DNA of 64,000 nucleotides from Limosilactobacillus reuteri. GTDB taxonomy: Bacteria; Bacillota; Bacilli; Lactobacillales; Lactobacillaceae. The position numbers and the translations under genes were made by a program. The DNA is taken from contig NZ_JAJGTZ010000025.1 in assembly GCF_020784725.1 (NCBI RefSeq), positions 1 through 64,000 on the forward strand, in the 5' to 3' direction. Positions 9,722-18,275 of this stretch are shown here, piece by piece. A model generated the notes under the pieces. The model made no database searches and was not told where the DNA came from. It saw only the letters and a list, made by a program, of their open reading frames with translations. Positions within the stretch are counted from its first letter, which is position 1; every line of letters starts with the position of its first letter.

Positions 9722-9742
9722 GCCATTATTTCCTCTTTTCTT
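9697..9742. terminator. Bidirectional terminator overlapping the 3' end of the GNAT gene
   Basis: A 17-nt arm ending in ACAATGG (9697-9713, inside the coding sequence) pairs with 9723-9739 with one mismatch and is followed by T-rich DNA. The minus-strand gene at 9759 converges on it. Confidence 0.8.
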
Positions 9743-9758
9743 TGTACATAATTGATGA

Positions 9759-10181
9759 TTATTTTTTATGTAGTACTTGCATGATGTTTCGCCAGAGGGA
9801 TCCCTTTGTTTGCTGTTTACTAACGTCTTGTGTTACCTCTACACATCCGAGGTATTTATTTTGATCATCACGTAAGGCGTAAAAGGCAATATTTACAGGT
9901 TGACCATGATACTTGATCATAATGCTAATTGAATCACGGTCTCCGCTATGCATATCGTGCAGTACTTGCTTAACATGGCCTTGACTATGCCCGGGATGAA
10001 CCTCAAGCACATGTTTACCTAGGTCTGTATCCGTTCGCTGGAATAAACGATGCCGATTAGCTGATGACCAGCGAATGATATCATTTTCATCAATAAAATC
10101 GAATTCTACGGGGATGGTTTCAAAAATAGTATTAAGTTGTTCAATACTTAGTTTTCCACCTTTAAGATTAATATCTGTCAT
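9759..10181 (-). CDS. Small PAS-domain protein
   Basis: A 140-aa protein that is essentially one PAS domain: FETIPVEFDFIDENDIIRW, LGKHVLEVHPGHSQGHVKQVL and FYALRDDQNKYLGCVEVTQDV. This resembles the PAS part of DUF438-type proteins, which carry a conserved His-Pro in the same place. No output domain is fused, so it is probably a stand-alone sensor or ligand-binding module. Start MTDINLKGGKLS follows GGAGAAAATC. It lies just downstream of the DnaQ-like gene in the same orientation, so the two probably form one transcript. Confidence 0.75.
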   Translation of the reverse strand: MTDINLKGGKLSIEQLNTIFETIPVEFDFIDENDIIRWSSANRHRLFQRTDTDLGKHVLEVHPGHSQGHVKQVLHDMHSGDRDSISIMIKYHGQPVNIAFYALRDDQNKYLGCVEVTQDVSKQQTKGSLWRNIMQVLHKK

Positions 10182-10192
10182 GATTTTCTCCT

Positions 10193-10729
10193 TTAGCCGA
10201 TTAAATTAATAAAGGGCTGAATCTGTTGCGGGGTAAAATGCTTGCTTTGATAAAGCAGAATATTAGCGCAAGCCTGAGCATCATCAAGAGCATTATGGTG
10301 GTGATGAAGGTCAATATTTAACGCGTTACAAACAGTATTAAGTTTATAATTTGTTAATCCTGGAATCAACTGGCGACTTGAAGCAACGGTATCGAGCGTC
10401 TGGTAGGCAGGGACTTCGATATTGTAATGTTCTAGCGTATTCTTTAAAACACTATTATCAAACCGATTATTATGGGCAATAACCAGTTTATCAGGCGTGT
10501 AGAATTGGTTGATATGCTCCCATACGGCTGGAAAATCAGGCGCATTTTGGACGTCACGTTCATGGATGCCATGGATCTGTGTATTGCGCCAAAAGAATTT
10601 AGTATGAGGATTAATTAGGGTGTAAAATTCATCGGCAATTTGTCCATTCCGAACGATTGTGAGTGCAAGTGAACATGCACTGTAACGCTTACCATTAGCA
10701 GTCTCAAAGTCCATTGCTATAAAATTCAT
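10193..10729 (-). CDS. DnaQ-like 3'-5' exonuclease (DEDDh family)
   Basis: About 178 aa. Exonuclease motif I is MDFETAN, motif II is IAHNNRFDNSVL and motif III contains HNALDDAQACANI (DEDDh type). It is a single catalytic domain of the polymerase III epsilon-like family, not fused to a polymerase, so it is probably a proofreading or repair accessory nuclease. I chose the ATG at 10729 because it sits 7 nt after AGGAGG; the in-frame ATG at 10732 is also possible. Confidence 0.88.
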   Translation of the reverse strand: MNFIAMDFETANGKRYSACSLALTIVRNGQIADEFYTLINPHTKFFWRNTQIHGIHERDVQNAPDFPAVWEHINQFYTPDKLVIAHNNRFDNSVLKNTLEHYNIEVPAYQTLDTVASSRQLIPGLTNYKLNTVCNALNIDLHHHHNALDDAQACANILLYQSKHFTPQQIQPFINLIG

Positions 10730-10779
10730 CATACATCCTCCTTGCAAAGGTCGATAATTTTATTTTACAATCAACTAAT

Positions 10780-10817
10780 CATTTTTCAAAACTTTTACTT
10801 TTGAAAAATGATACAAT
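10780..10817 (+). promoter_or_regulatory. Perfect 11-bp inverted repeat next to the murB -10 region
   Basis: CATTTTTCAAA (10780-10790) and TTTGAAAAATG (10800-10810) are perfect inverted copies separated by 9 bp. A -10 hexamer TACAAT (10812-10817) follows at once, so the right arm lies where the spacer would be. It sits in the divergent region between the DnaQ-like gene and murB. It could be an operator; no regulator is identified. Confidence 0.45.
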
Positions 10818-10856
10818 AGCTCTTGAAAGTAAATATAAAAAAGGAAGAAATAGAGA

Positions 10857-11753
10857 ATGGCTAATTTGATGAACGAATTTCCTGATATTGAAATTAAACA
10901 AGATGAACCATTAATGAATTACACCTATACTAAAACAGGAGGTCCAGCTGACTGGTTGGCTTTTCCCGAAACGATTGACCAGGTAAAAGAATTGGTTGAT
11001 TATGTTCGTAAGCATGAAATGGGCTTAACGGTTTTAGGAAACGCTAGTAATTTAATTGTTGGCGATGGCGGTATAGACGATTTAACTATTATTCTTACAA
11101 GACTTAATAAAATTGAAGTTCATGATAATAAGGTAACGGCGCAGGCAGGGGCATCTTATATTGCAACAACCGAGGCGGCTCGTGATGGTGAGCTTACTGG
11201 ATTAGAATTTGCTGCTGGTATTCCGGGTAGTATTGGCGGAGCTGTCTTCATGAATGCCGGAGCATATGGTGGTGAAACTAAAAATGTTGTTTCTGAGGCA
11301 ACCGTAATGCTTCCTGATGGGACAATCAAACACCTCACCAATGAAGAATTGGACTTTGGTTATCGGCATAGCAGTATTCAAGATAATAATGGTGTCGTGT
11401 TAGATGCTACATTTGCTTTGAAACCAGGCAAGTATGATGATATCAAAGCAAGGATGGATGACCTGAATGAACGACGAGAAGCTAAGCAACCGTTAGATCT
11501 ACCATCTTGTGGAAGTGTTTTTAAACGGCCAGAAGGATATTATGCCGGAAAGTTGATTCATGATGCTGGATTGCAAGGATATACTTCAGGGGGGGCGCAA
11601 GTTTCGACTAAGCATGCTGGATTTATCGTTAATATTAACCATGGAACCGCAGCAGACTACGTAAATGTTATCCACCATGTTCAAAAGACGGTTAAAGAAA
11701 AATTTGGCGTTGATCTTGAAACCGAAGTAAGGATCATCGGTCGGCAAGATTAA
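10857..11753 (+). CDS. murB: UDP-N-acetylmuramate dehydrogenase (UDP-N-acetylenolpyruvoylglucosamine reductase)
   Basis: FAD- and NADPH-dependent enzyme that makes UDP-MurNAc in peptidoglycan synthesis. 298 aa, type II MurB length. FAD-binding sequences are [23 protein letters not shown] and [20 protein letters not shown]. The catalytic serine lies in SCGSVFKRP. The ATG follows AAGGAAG. Monocistronic between the inverted repeat and a terminator. Confidence 0.97.
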   Translation: MANLMNEFPDIEIKQDEPLMNYTYTKTGGPADWLAFPETIDQVKELVDYVRKHEMGLTVLGNASNLIVGDGGIDDLTIILTRLNKIEVHDNKVTAQAGASYIATTEAARDGELTGLEFAAGIPGSIGGAVFMNAGAYGGETKNVVSEATVMLPDGTIKHLTNEELDFGYRHSSIQDNNGVVLDATFALKPGKYDDIKARMDDLNERREAKQPLDLPSCGSVFKRPEGYYAGKLIHDAGLQGYTSGGAQVSTKHAGFIVNINHGTAADYVNVIHHVQKTVKEKFGVDLETEVRIIGRQD

Positions 11754-11760
11754 TATTATA

Positions 11761-11804
11761 AAGTGCGAGTTTATTAAAAGATTATTAATGAACTTGCATT
11801 TTTA
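11761..11804 (+). terminator. Terminator after murB
   Basis: AAGTGCGAGTTTAT (11761-11774) pairs with ATGAACTTGCATT (11788-11800) with G-U wobbles, followed by TTTTT. Confidence 0.6.
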
Positions 11805-12085
11805 TTATTTTAAAGATAGTGAAGTAATGAATGAATTTAGTTTAATAGTTAGGTGCCGCCAAAAAGGAGAAAAGTAATTTGATTGATCTTATTATTTGTT
11901 AATTATGAAAAAATCTCACAAAATGCTCATTGAAAAATTATTATTCTGGACAAAAAGCGATTTCAAAGGGTTTTGGAGTATACCGATTCACTGGCTGATA
12001 AAAACAGCTTTGTAATCACTTTCAAAATGTGATAGGATGTTTAAGTCTCATTCTTGAAAAAATTCACAAAGTAAGGAGTATATTT
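11805..12085 (+). promoter_or_regulatory. Regulatory region of the ribose operon: promoter and two cre-like sites
   Basis: The murB-rbsK gap is about 330 bp. A promoter is visible: TTGTAA (12010-12015), 17 bp, TAGGAT (12033-12038). TGTAATCACTTTCA (12011-12024) resembles the CcpA-binding cre consensus and overlaps the -35. AAAAAGCGATTTCA (11952-11965) is a second cre-like site. An orphan ribosome binding site (AAAAAGGAGAAAAG, about 11861-11874) is followed only by a very short TTG-started frame. No other gene is seen. Confidence 0.55.
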
Positions 12086-13009
12086 ATGAGCAATAATGTA
12101 GTTGTTTTAGGAAGTATTAACGTTGATACTACTTATCATGTTGATCGCTTCCCTCAACCTGGTGAAACCATTTCAGCAGTAAGTAAGAGTTCTGCTCCTG
12201 GTGGTAAAGGTGCCAATCAAGCAGTTGCAGCAGCCCGCTCTGGTGCAAGGACTGCCTTTATTGGGGCAGTTGGCTCTGATAAAGAAGGAGCCTACATGCT
12301 TGAATCATTGGCTGATGATCATATTGATACACATCACATCATGACTGATGAGTTACATGGTACTGGTAGTGCTGCGATTACTTTAGATGCTAATGGCCAA
12401 AATGACATTATGGTATATGGCGGTGCCAATCAAGCAATGACCACTGATGTTCTTGCAGGTATTGATGATGTTTTAGAAAATGCTGACTTTTTAATTAGTC
12501 AATTTGAAACACCACAAGAAGTTGCTTTAGATGCATTTAAGCAAGCTAAAAAACACGGTGTTACTACTCTTTTAAATCCAGCACCAGCTCATGAGATTTT
12601 ACCAGAGTTATTAAAATATACAGATGTTATCACGCCTAATGAAAGTGAATGCGCCTTACTAACTGGCATTGAAATTACTGATGAAGAATCAATGTTAAAG
12701 AGTGCTGATTACTTCCGTGAACGGGGAGTTAAGCACCTTTTGATTACTTTAGGCTCAAAAGGAGTATTTTACTCCACACCTACAGCTCATGGATTAGTTC
12801 CAGCATTTAAGGTTAAGGCAGTTGATACTACTGCAGCTGGTGATACATTCCTTGGTGCATTAAGTTCACAATTAGAAAAAGACTTATCAAATGTTGACAA
12901 GGCACTTGTCTACGCACAACGAGCATCTAGTTTGACTGTTCAACAAATGGGCGCAATGCCTTCTATTCCAAACCATGATGCGGTTATAAAAGCATTAGCA
13001 GAAAATTAA
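12086..13009 (+). CDS. rbsK: Ribokinase
   Basis: PfkB-family kinase that phosphorylates D-ribose to ribose-5-phosphate. 307 aa from the ATG at 12086, which follows AAGGAG. It begins [25 protein letters not shown] and has the [14 protein letters not shown] signature. The catalytic base lies in [13 protein letters not shown] near the C-terminus. Cotranscribed with rbsD and a permease. The cre-like sites upstream suggest CcpA repression. Confidence 0.95.
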   Translation: MSNNVVVLGSINVDTTYHVDRFPQPGETISAVSKSSAPGGKGANQAVAAARSGARTAFIGAVGSDKEGAYMLESLADDHIDTHHIMTDELHGTGSAAITLDANGQNDIMVYGGANQAMTTDVLAGIDDVLENADFLISQFETPQEVALDAFKQAKKHGVTTLLNPAPAHEILPELLKYTDVITPNESECALLTGIEITDEESMLKSADYFRERGVKHLLITLGSKGVFYSTPTAHGLVPAFKVKAVDTTAAGDTFLGALSSQLEKDLSNVDKALVYAQRASSLTVQQMGAMPSIPNHDAVIKALAEN

Positions 13010-13020
13010 GGAGTATTGTC

Positions 13021-13416
13021 ATGAAGAAAACAGGGATTATTAATTCAGAAGTTTCAGCTGTCGTAGCTAATATGGGACATATGGATTGGTTATCAATTGG
13101 TGATGCAGGAATGCCCGTTCCATTTGGTACTAAGAAGATTGATTTGGCTGTTGATAAGGAATTGCCAAGCTTTATGGATGTATTAAATAATGTTCTCAAG
13201 GAAATGAAGGTTCAAAAGATTTACTTAGCTGAAGAAATCAAGGATCAAAATCCAGAACAACTTGAAAATATTCAGAAGGCATTACCAGATGTTGAGGTTG
13301 CATTTATGCCTCATAGTGAGCTTAAGAAGAGTCTTGCTAAGACGCATGCCTTTATTCGGACAGGGGAAATGACGCCATACTCAAACATTATCCTTGAATC
13401 AGGCGTAACATTTTAA
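13021..13416 (+). CDS. rbsD: D-ribose pyranase
   Basis: A 131-aa protein that interconverts the pyran and furan forms of ribose before phosphorylation. The N-terminal [31 protein letters not shown] holds the catalytic His region, and the C-terminus [18 protein letters not shown] is typical. It lies 11 nt after rbsK. Confidence 0.96.
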   Translation: MKKTGIINSEVSAVVANMGHMDWLSIGDAGMPVPFGTKKIDLAVDKELPSFMDVLNNVLKEMKVQKIYLAEEIKDQNPEQLENIQKALPDVEVAFMPHSELKKSLAKTHAFIRTGEMTPYSNIILESGVTF

Positions 13417-13435
13417 TATTAGGGGTTAGTTTTTT

Positions 13436-14791
13436 ATGGAAAATGAAGTAAAAAAAGAAAATGGACAAAGTTGGGTTCAACTTTCAGACGGTTATTTAAG
13501 TCGGACACCAATGTTCCAGTTTGTTATTTTATGTTTGATCTTCCCATTATGGGGAGCAGCGGCCAGTCTTAATGATATTTTGATTACACAATTTAAGACG
13601 GTTTTTACCTTAAATGATACTGCGACGGCCTTTGTGCAAAGTGCCTTTTACGGTGGCTATTTCTTAATGGCAATTCCAGCATCAATTCTTATTAAGAAGA
13701 CCTCATATAAGTTAGCAATTCTTATTGGGCTATTATTTTATATTATTGGTTGTGGAATGTTTTTCCCAGCTTCACATGTTGCTACTTATAGTATGTTTTT
13801 AGTTGCTATTTTTGCTATTGCTATTGGTTTGAGTTTTCTTGAGACTAGTTGTGATACATATGCAACGATGTTTGGACCCAAAGAAACTGCTAACAAACGG
13901 TTGAACGTTGCTAATGTTTTGATTCCTCTTGGTGATATCATGGGAATCGTTCTTGGTAAGTACCTTATTTTTGGTGAAGGTGGAAATATTGCGGACAAAG
14001 TTGCTAAGATGTCAAAATCTGAAGCAGAAGCCTACAATGAACACTTGCTTCAATTAACCTTGCAGCCTTATAAGTACATCTTGATTGTTTTAATCATTAT
14101 CTTTATTGTTTTAGCAGTTACTAAGATGCCTCGTGCTAAGGCATTCTCAACTGGCTCTGAAACTAAGGAAGATCAACCATCTCTTGGTGAAACTTTCAAC
14201 TACTTATTCCACAATAAGCGGTATATGAAAGGGGTTCTCTGTCAGTTTATTTATGCTGGTATGCAAACGACTGTATGGTCATTTACTATTCGGTTAGCAT
14301 TGCGGCTCGATTCTCATATTTCTGATGCAGCCGCTTCAACTTTCATGATTTACAGTTACATTGCTTGGTTCTTTGGTAAATTAGTTGCAAACTGGTTCCT
14401 TGACCGCTATTCAATTACTAAGGTATTGACTTGGTTCTCATTACTTGGAACAATTTCATTGGTAATTACCTTTACTGTTCCTAACATTACAGCGGTAATT
14501 GCGGCAATCGCAACTAGTTTCTTCTTTGGACCAGAATGGCCAACGATCTATGCTCATACTCTTGATCAAATTCACGAAAAGAAGTACACCGAAACTGGTG
14601 GTGCATTTATCGTTATGTCCTTAATTGGTGGTGCAATTGTTCCAACGATTCAAGGACGGGTATCAGACTTAACTGGTTCAATGCAGTTATCATTCATCGT
14701 TCCAGCAATCTGTTTTGCACTTATCACTATTTACTTCTGGACAGAGCATCGTTGGGAAAAGGCGCATCCAAATGAAGTTCAAGAACACTAA
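13436..14791 (+). CDS. FHS-family (fucose/glucose-type) MFS sugar permease, probable ribose importer
   Basis: A 451-aa protein with about 12 membrane segments. It resembles the FHS (L-fucose:H+ symporter) branch of the major facilitator superfamily: SLNDILITQFKTVF, FVQSAFYGGYFLMAIPASILIKK, ETSCDTYATMFGP and FFFGPEWPTIYAHTLDQI. Its place 19 nt after rbsD makes ribose the likely substrate, replacing the ABC or RbsU systems seen elsewhere. That substrate is inferred from context only. A terminator follows. Confidence 0.85.
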   Translation: MENEVKKENGQSWVQLSDGYLSRTPMFQFVILCLIFPLWGAAASLNDILITQFKTVFTLNDTATAFVQSAFYGGYFLMAIPASILIKKTSYKLAILIGLLFYIIGCGMFFPASHVATYSMFLVAIFAIAIGLSFLETSCDTYATMFGPKETANKRLNVANVLIPLGDIMGIVLGKYLIFGEGGNIADKVAKMSKSEAEAYNEHLLQLTLQPYKYILIVLIIIFIVLAVTKMPRAKAFSTGSETKEDQPSLGETFNYLFHNKRYMKGVLCQFIYAGMQTTVWSFTIRLALRLDSHISDAAASTFMIYSYIAWFFGKLVANWFLDRYSITKVLTWFSLLGTISLVITFTVPNITAVIAAIATSFFFGPEWPTIYAHTLDQIHEKKYTETGGAFIVMSLIGGAIVPTIQGRVSDLTGSMQLSFIVPAICFALITIYFWTEHRWEKAHPNEVQEH

Positions 14792-14820
14792 AATTTCCCG
14801 GGAAATAATTTAATATTAAG

Positions 14821-14860
14821 GGCCCAGCAGTTATTTAATCAGCTGAGCCTTTATTTATTT
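14821..14860 (+). terminator. Terminator after the ribose operon
   Basis: GGCCCAGC (14821-14828) pairs with GCTGAGCC (14842-14849), one mismatch, followed by a T-rich stretch. Confidence 0.65.
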
Positions 14861-14949
14861 CCAAAACTTTAAAGTAATTTTTTCTAGATTAAGCTAAACA
14901 CGAAATGAAATGATATAATATGAACGTGATTTAGAGGATGGTGAATGCG

Positions 14950-15801
14950 ATGCAATTTATAATTTCGCTTCTAACATGGCAGAATCTGATTCACTTAATT
15001 GATATCTTAGTAATTTGGTTCTTAATCTACGAGTTATTAATGTTAATTCGTGGTACAAGAGCTGTCCAACTATTTCGTGGTATTCTGATCATTATCTTGG
15101 TTAAGATTGTCAGTTGGTATGTTGGCTTGAGTACTGTTTCGTGGGTAATGGACCAGATTATCAACTGGGGTGTTATTGCAATTGTTATTATCTTCCAGCC
15201 TGAAATTCGGCGCGGATTGGAACACCTTGGTCGAGGAACATTCTTCACTCATAATCAAACAGCAAATGAGAAAGAAGAAGATATGATTAAGCAATTAGAC
15301 CAAGCGATTCAGTACATGTCAAAGCGAAGAATTGGTGCTTTAATGAGTATTCAAATGAAAACTGGTCTAGAAGAGTATATTGAAACTGGTATTCCTCTCG
15401 ATGCTGATATTTCGGGTGCGTTGCTTATTAATACTTTTATTCCTAATACGCCTTTACATGATGGAGCAGTGATTATAAAAAATAATCGAATTGCAGTAGC
15501 GGCTGCCTATCTTCCTTTGTCTGATAGTAAATTGATTCCTAAAGAATTAGGAACACGTCATCGGGCGGCAGTTGGAATTAGTGAAGTGACAGATGCATTG
15601 ACGATTGTTATCTCAGAAGAAACCGGTGAAGTTTCAATTACGAAGGATAATGAATTAATTCGAAACATGTCGCGTGATGAATACCTAAAGTTCTTGCGTG
15701 CTCAATTGTATACGCATGAGCCTCAACACGAAAACTTGGTAACAGAACTTTATGCTAAGTTTCAACGTAAAGGAGGTGGCCGACATGGGCAAAGACACTA
15801 A
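14950..15801 (+). CDS. cdaA: Diadenylate cyclase CdaA
   Basis: Makes c-di-AMP from two ATP. About 283 aa from the ATG at 14950 (MQFIISLLTWQNLIHLIDI). Three N-terminal membrane helices are followed by a DAC domain with the catalytic DGAVII and RHRAAVGISE motifs. An ATG at 14938 and a GTG at 14941 are in frame, but they overlap the ribosome binding site AGAGGATGG. Operon order cdaA-cdaR-glmM is the standard Firmicutes arrangement. Confidence 0.96.
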   Translation: MQFIISLLTWQNLIHLIDILVIWFLIYELLMLIRGTRAVQLFRGILIIILVKIVSWYVGLSTVSWVMDQIINWGVIAIVIIFQPEIRRGLEHLGRGTFFTHNQTANEKEEDMIKQLDQAIQYMSKRRIGALMSIQMKTGLEEYIETGIPLDADISGALLINTFIPNTPLHDGAVIIKNNRIAVAAAYLPLSDSKLIPKELGTRHRAAVGISEVTDALTIVISEETGEVSITKDNELIRNMSRDEYLKFLRAQLYTHEPQHENLVTELYAKFQRKGGGRHGQRH

Positions 15802-16684
15802 AGGCTTCTTTCGCCGGAAATGGTTTTTGCGAATTATTTCATTAATCTTAGCACTCTTTTTATTCATGTATGTAAATGGGAGCAAAAGCGGCTTCCTTCG
15901 TCAAAATACTCGGAATAATAACCAGAGTAGTGCATTAATGTCAAATAAATCAATTACCCTTCGAATGCCTCTTGATGTAACAATTGATAATAATAAGTAT
16001 ATTGTCAGCGGGTATCCTCAATATGTTAAGGTTAAGGTAACCGGGCCTTCCGCATTGGTTACAACCACCTCTAATACTCAAAATTTTAAGGTGTATGCGG
16101 ATTTGTCTGACTTGACTCCTGGTAAACACCGAGTAAAGTTAAAAACGAGTGGGTTAAACTCAGAATTAACTTCTAAAATTGATCCACAATATATTAATGT
16201 TAATATTCAGCCACGCAAGACAATTACAATGAAAGTAACTATTCGTTTGAGCACTAGAGATTTGGATAATGGCAATAAACTTGGACGTCCACATAGCGAT
16301 ATTCAGACTGTCCAAGTTACTGGTTCACGAGATGAAGTTAATAAAGTAAACCGAATTGTTGCTTTTGTAGCAATTCCGCACAATGCAAAGGATAATATTG
16401 CACGACAGGTAACGTTACAAGCAATTGATCGAAATGGTCAGACGCTTAATGTTGTGATTTCACCAACTACTACTAATGTTTCTATTCCTATTTCTGCGGG
16501 CTCACAGAGCAGTAGTTCGAGTGATAGTTCATCAAGTAGCAGTGGTAGTGAGGAGAGTGAAGAAGTAAAGAGCAGTTCGAGAGCAACATCGCGAAATGAC
16601 TCTTCAGATTCTTCATCTGAAACATCTCAATCTTCAAGTAGCATAAGCAATGAAGATTCAAGTTCAAATAGTCGAAATCAATAA
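15785..16684 (+). CDS. cdaR: CdaA regulatory protein CdaR (YbbR-domain protein)
   Basis: About 299 aa from the ATG at 15785 (GKDTKGFFRRKWFLRI), which follows AAAGGAGGTGG. It overlaps cdaA by 17 nt. One N-terminal membrane anchor (about residues 15-33) is followed by YbbR domains (YPQYVKVKVTGPSALV, LGRPHSDIQTVQVTGSRDEV). The last 60 or so residues are almost all Ser, Asp, Glu and Asn, probably an extracellular tail in the wall. CdaR modulates CdaA activity in other Firmicutes. Confidence 0.93.
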   Translation: MGKDTKGFFRRKWFLRIISLILALFLFMYVNGSKSGFLRQNTRNNNQSSALMSNKSITLRMPLDVTIDNNKYIVSGYPQYVKVKVTGPSALVTTTSNTQNFKVYADLSDLTPGKHRVKLKTSGLNSELTSKIDPQYINVNIQPRKTITMKVTIRLSTRDLDNGNKLGRPHSDIQTVQVTGSRDEVNKVNRIVAFVAIPHNAKDNIARQVTLQAIDRNGQTLNVVISPTTTNVSIPISAGSQSSSSSDSSSSSSGSEESEEVKSSSRATSRNDSSDSSSETSQSSSSISNEDSSSNSRNQ

Positions 16685-16712
16685 TAAAGATAATACATAG
16701 AGGAGAAGTGAA

Positions 16713-18068
16713 ATGAAGTTAAAATATTTTGGAACTGATGGAGTTCGTGGTGTTGCAAATCAAGATTTAAGTCCAGAATTGGCATTCCGTGTTGGTCGTG
16801 CAGGCGGATATGTTCTTACTCGGCATTCAGAACGGAAACAACCTCAAGTATTAGTTGCTCGTGATACACGAATTTCAGGTGAAATGCTCGAAAATGCATT
16901 GATTGCTGGATTATTATCCGTTGGTATTGAAGTTTTACGGCTAGGTATAGTCACTACTCCTGGGGTTGCTTACCTTGTTCGGGCACAAGAAGCTGATGCT
17001 GGAGTTATGATTACTGCTAGTCATAACCCAATTAAATACAATGGGATTAAATATTTTGGTGGTAATGGATTTAAATTGTCCGATGAACTGGAATATGAAA
17101 TTGAACAATTACTAGATGCTAAAGAAGATACGTTGCCACGACCATCTGATACTGGCTTAGGAACAGTTGCTGATTATCATGAGGGAGCATTAAAATACAC
17201 TTCCTTCTTGGAACAAACTGTTTCAAATGATCTTGAAGGATTAAAAGTAGTAGTTGATGCTGCTAATGGTGCAACAAGTGGTTTTATCTCTAATCTTTTT
17301 GCTGATATGAATGTGGACTTTATTCCAATTAATGATCAACCAGATGGCTTAAATACTAACCTAAAGTGTGGATCAACTCACCCAGAGAGCCTCCAAAAAG
17401 CAGTTGTGGAAAATAATGCTGATCTTGGAGTAGCATTTGATGGTGATGGTGACCGTTGTATTGCTGTTGATAATGAGGGAAATATTGTTGACGGTGATAA
17501 GATTATGTATATCTGTGGTAAGTACATGGATAAGAAAGGATTACTTAAGAAAGATACAGTGGTTACCACTGTGATGAGTAATTTGGGAATGTACAAAGCC
17601 TTAGAAGCACACAACTTAAAGAGTGTTAAGACTAAGGTTGGTGACCGTTACGTTGTTGAAGAAATGCTGAAAAATGGTTATAACCTTGGTGGTGAACAAT
17701 CGGGACATATTATTTTCTTAGATCACAATACCACTGGGGATGGAATGCTTACCGCACTTCAACTTTTGTCTGTAGTTAAAGACTCTGGGAAGACACTCGC
17801 TGAATTAGCAAATGATGTAACAACTTATCCACAAGAGTTGTTGAATATTAAAGTAGCAGATAAAACTACTGCAATGGAGAATCAAAAATTAAAGGGAATC
17901 ATTGCGCAAGTCGAAAAAGAAATGAATGGGGATGGACGGGTGCTTGTTCGTCCTAGTGGGACAGAACCTCTTTTGCGAATTATGGCTGAAGCAGCTACAC
18001 CAGAATTAGTTCATGAATACGTTGAACGGATCGGTGATGTTGCCCGCGCGGAACTAGAAGTAGAATAA
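16713..18068 (+). CDS. glmM: Phosphoglucosamine mutase
   Basis: Converts glucosamine-6-P to glucosamine-1-P for UDP-GlcNAc. 451 aa. The phosphoserine motif is TASHNP (about residues 98-103), the metal site DGDGDR (about 241-246) and the phosphate-binding [10 protein letters not shown] near the C-terminus. A GGAGAAG site precedes the ATG, 28 nt after cdaR. It closes the cdaA-cdaR-glmM operon. Confidence 0.97.
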   Translation: MKLKYFGTDGVRGVANQDLSPELAFRVGRAGGYVLTRHSERKQPQVLVARDTRISGEMLENALIAGLLSVGIEVLRLGIVTTPGVAYLVRAQEADAGVMITASHNPIKYNGIKYFGGNGFKLSDELEYEIEQLLDAKEDTLPRPSDTGLGTVADYHEGALKYTSFLEQTVSNDLEGLKVVVDAANGATSGFISNLFADMNVDFIPINDQPDGLNTNLKCGSTHPESLQKAVVENNADLGVAFDGDGDRCIAVDNEGNIVDGDKIMYICGKYMDKKGLLKKDTVVTTVMSNLGMYKALEAHNLKSVKTKVGDRYVVEEMLKNGYNLGGEQSGHIIFLDHNTTGDGMLTALQLLSVVKDSGKTLAELANDVTTYPQELLNIKVADKTTAMENQKLKGIIAQVEKEMNGDGRVLVRPSGTEPLLRIMAEAATPELVHEYVERIGDVARAELEVE

Positions 18069-18079
18069 CGTGATGAATT

Positions 18080-18125
18080 AAAAAGTGGGGATAGAAGAAA
18101 TTTATTCTTCTATCCCCACTTTTTA
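18080..18125 (+). terminator. Strong terminator after glmM
   Basis: A 20-bp perfect stem (18080-18099 with 18105-18124), loop ATTTA, ending in a T run. Confidence 0.9.
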
Positions 18126-18143
18126 ATCTTTTAACAAATTTTA

Positions 18144-18250
18144 AACCATATAGACCAATCTAATAAAATAATTGACAAGATAATCTAAAAACTGTACTAT
18201 ACAATACAGTTGATTAGATTTAGTGATAATCACTAGTTATCTATACCAAT
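18144..18250 (+). promoter_or_regulatory. glmS promoter flanked by NagR/dre-like sites
   Basis: The promoter is TTGACA (18172-18177), 17 bp, TACTAT (18195-18200). AACCATATAGACCAAT (18144-18159) and AGTTATCTATACCAAT (18235-18250), read on the minus strand, both contain ATTGGTNTA. This resembles operators of GntR/HutC regulators such as NagR (YvoA). A palindrome AACTGTA-N8-TACAGTT (18190-18211) covers the -10. In Streptococcus mutans NagR controls glmS; control here is inference. Confidence 0.45.
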
Positions 18251-18275
18251 TTTATTTAAAGGATGGAATTTAATT

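Noticed and set aside
18125-18275. glmS ribozyme
   Set aside because: The 150 bp before glmS contain a promoter and operator-like sites but no recognisable ribozyme core, and are too short for promoter plus ribozyme.
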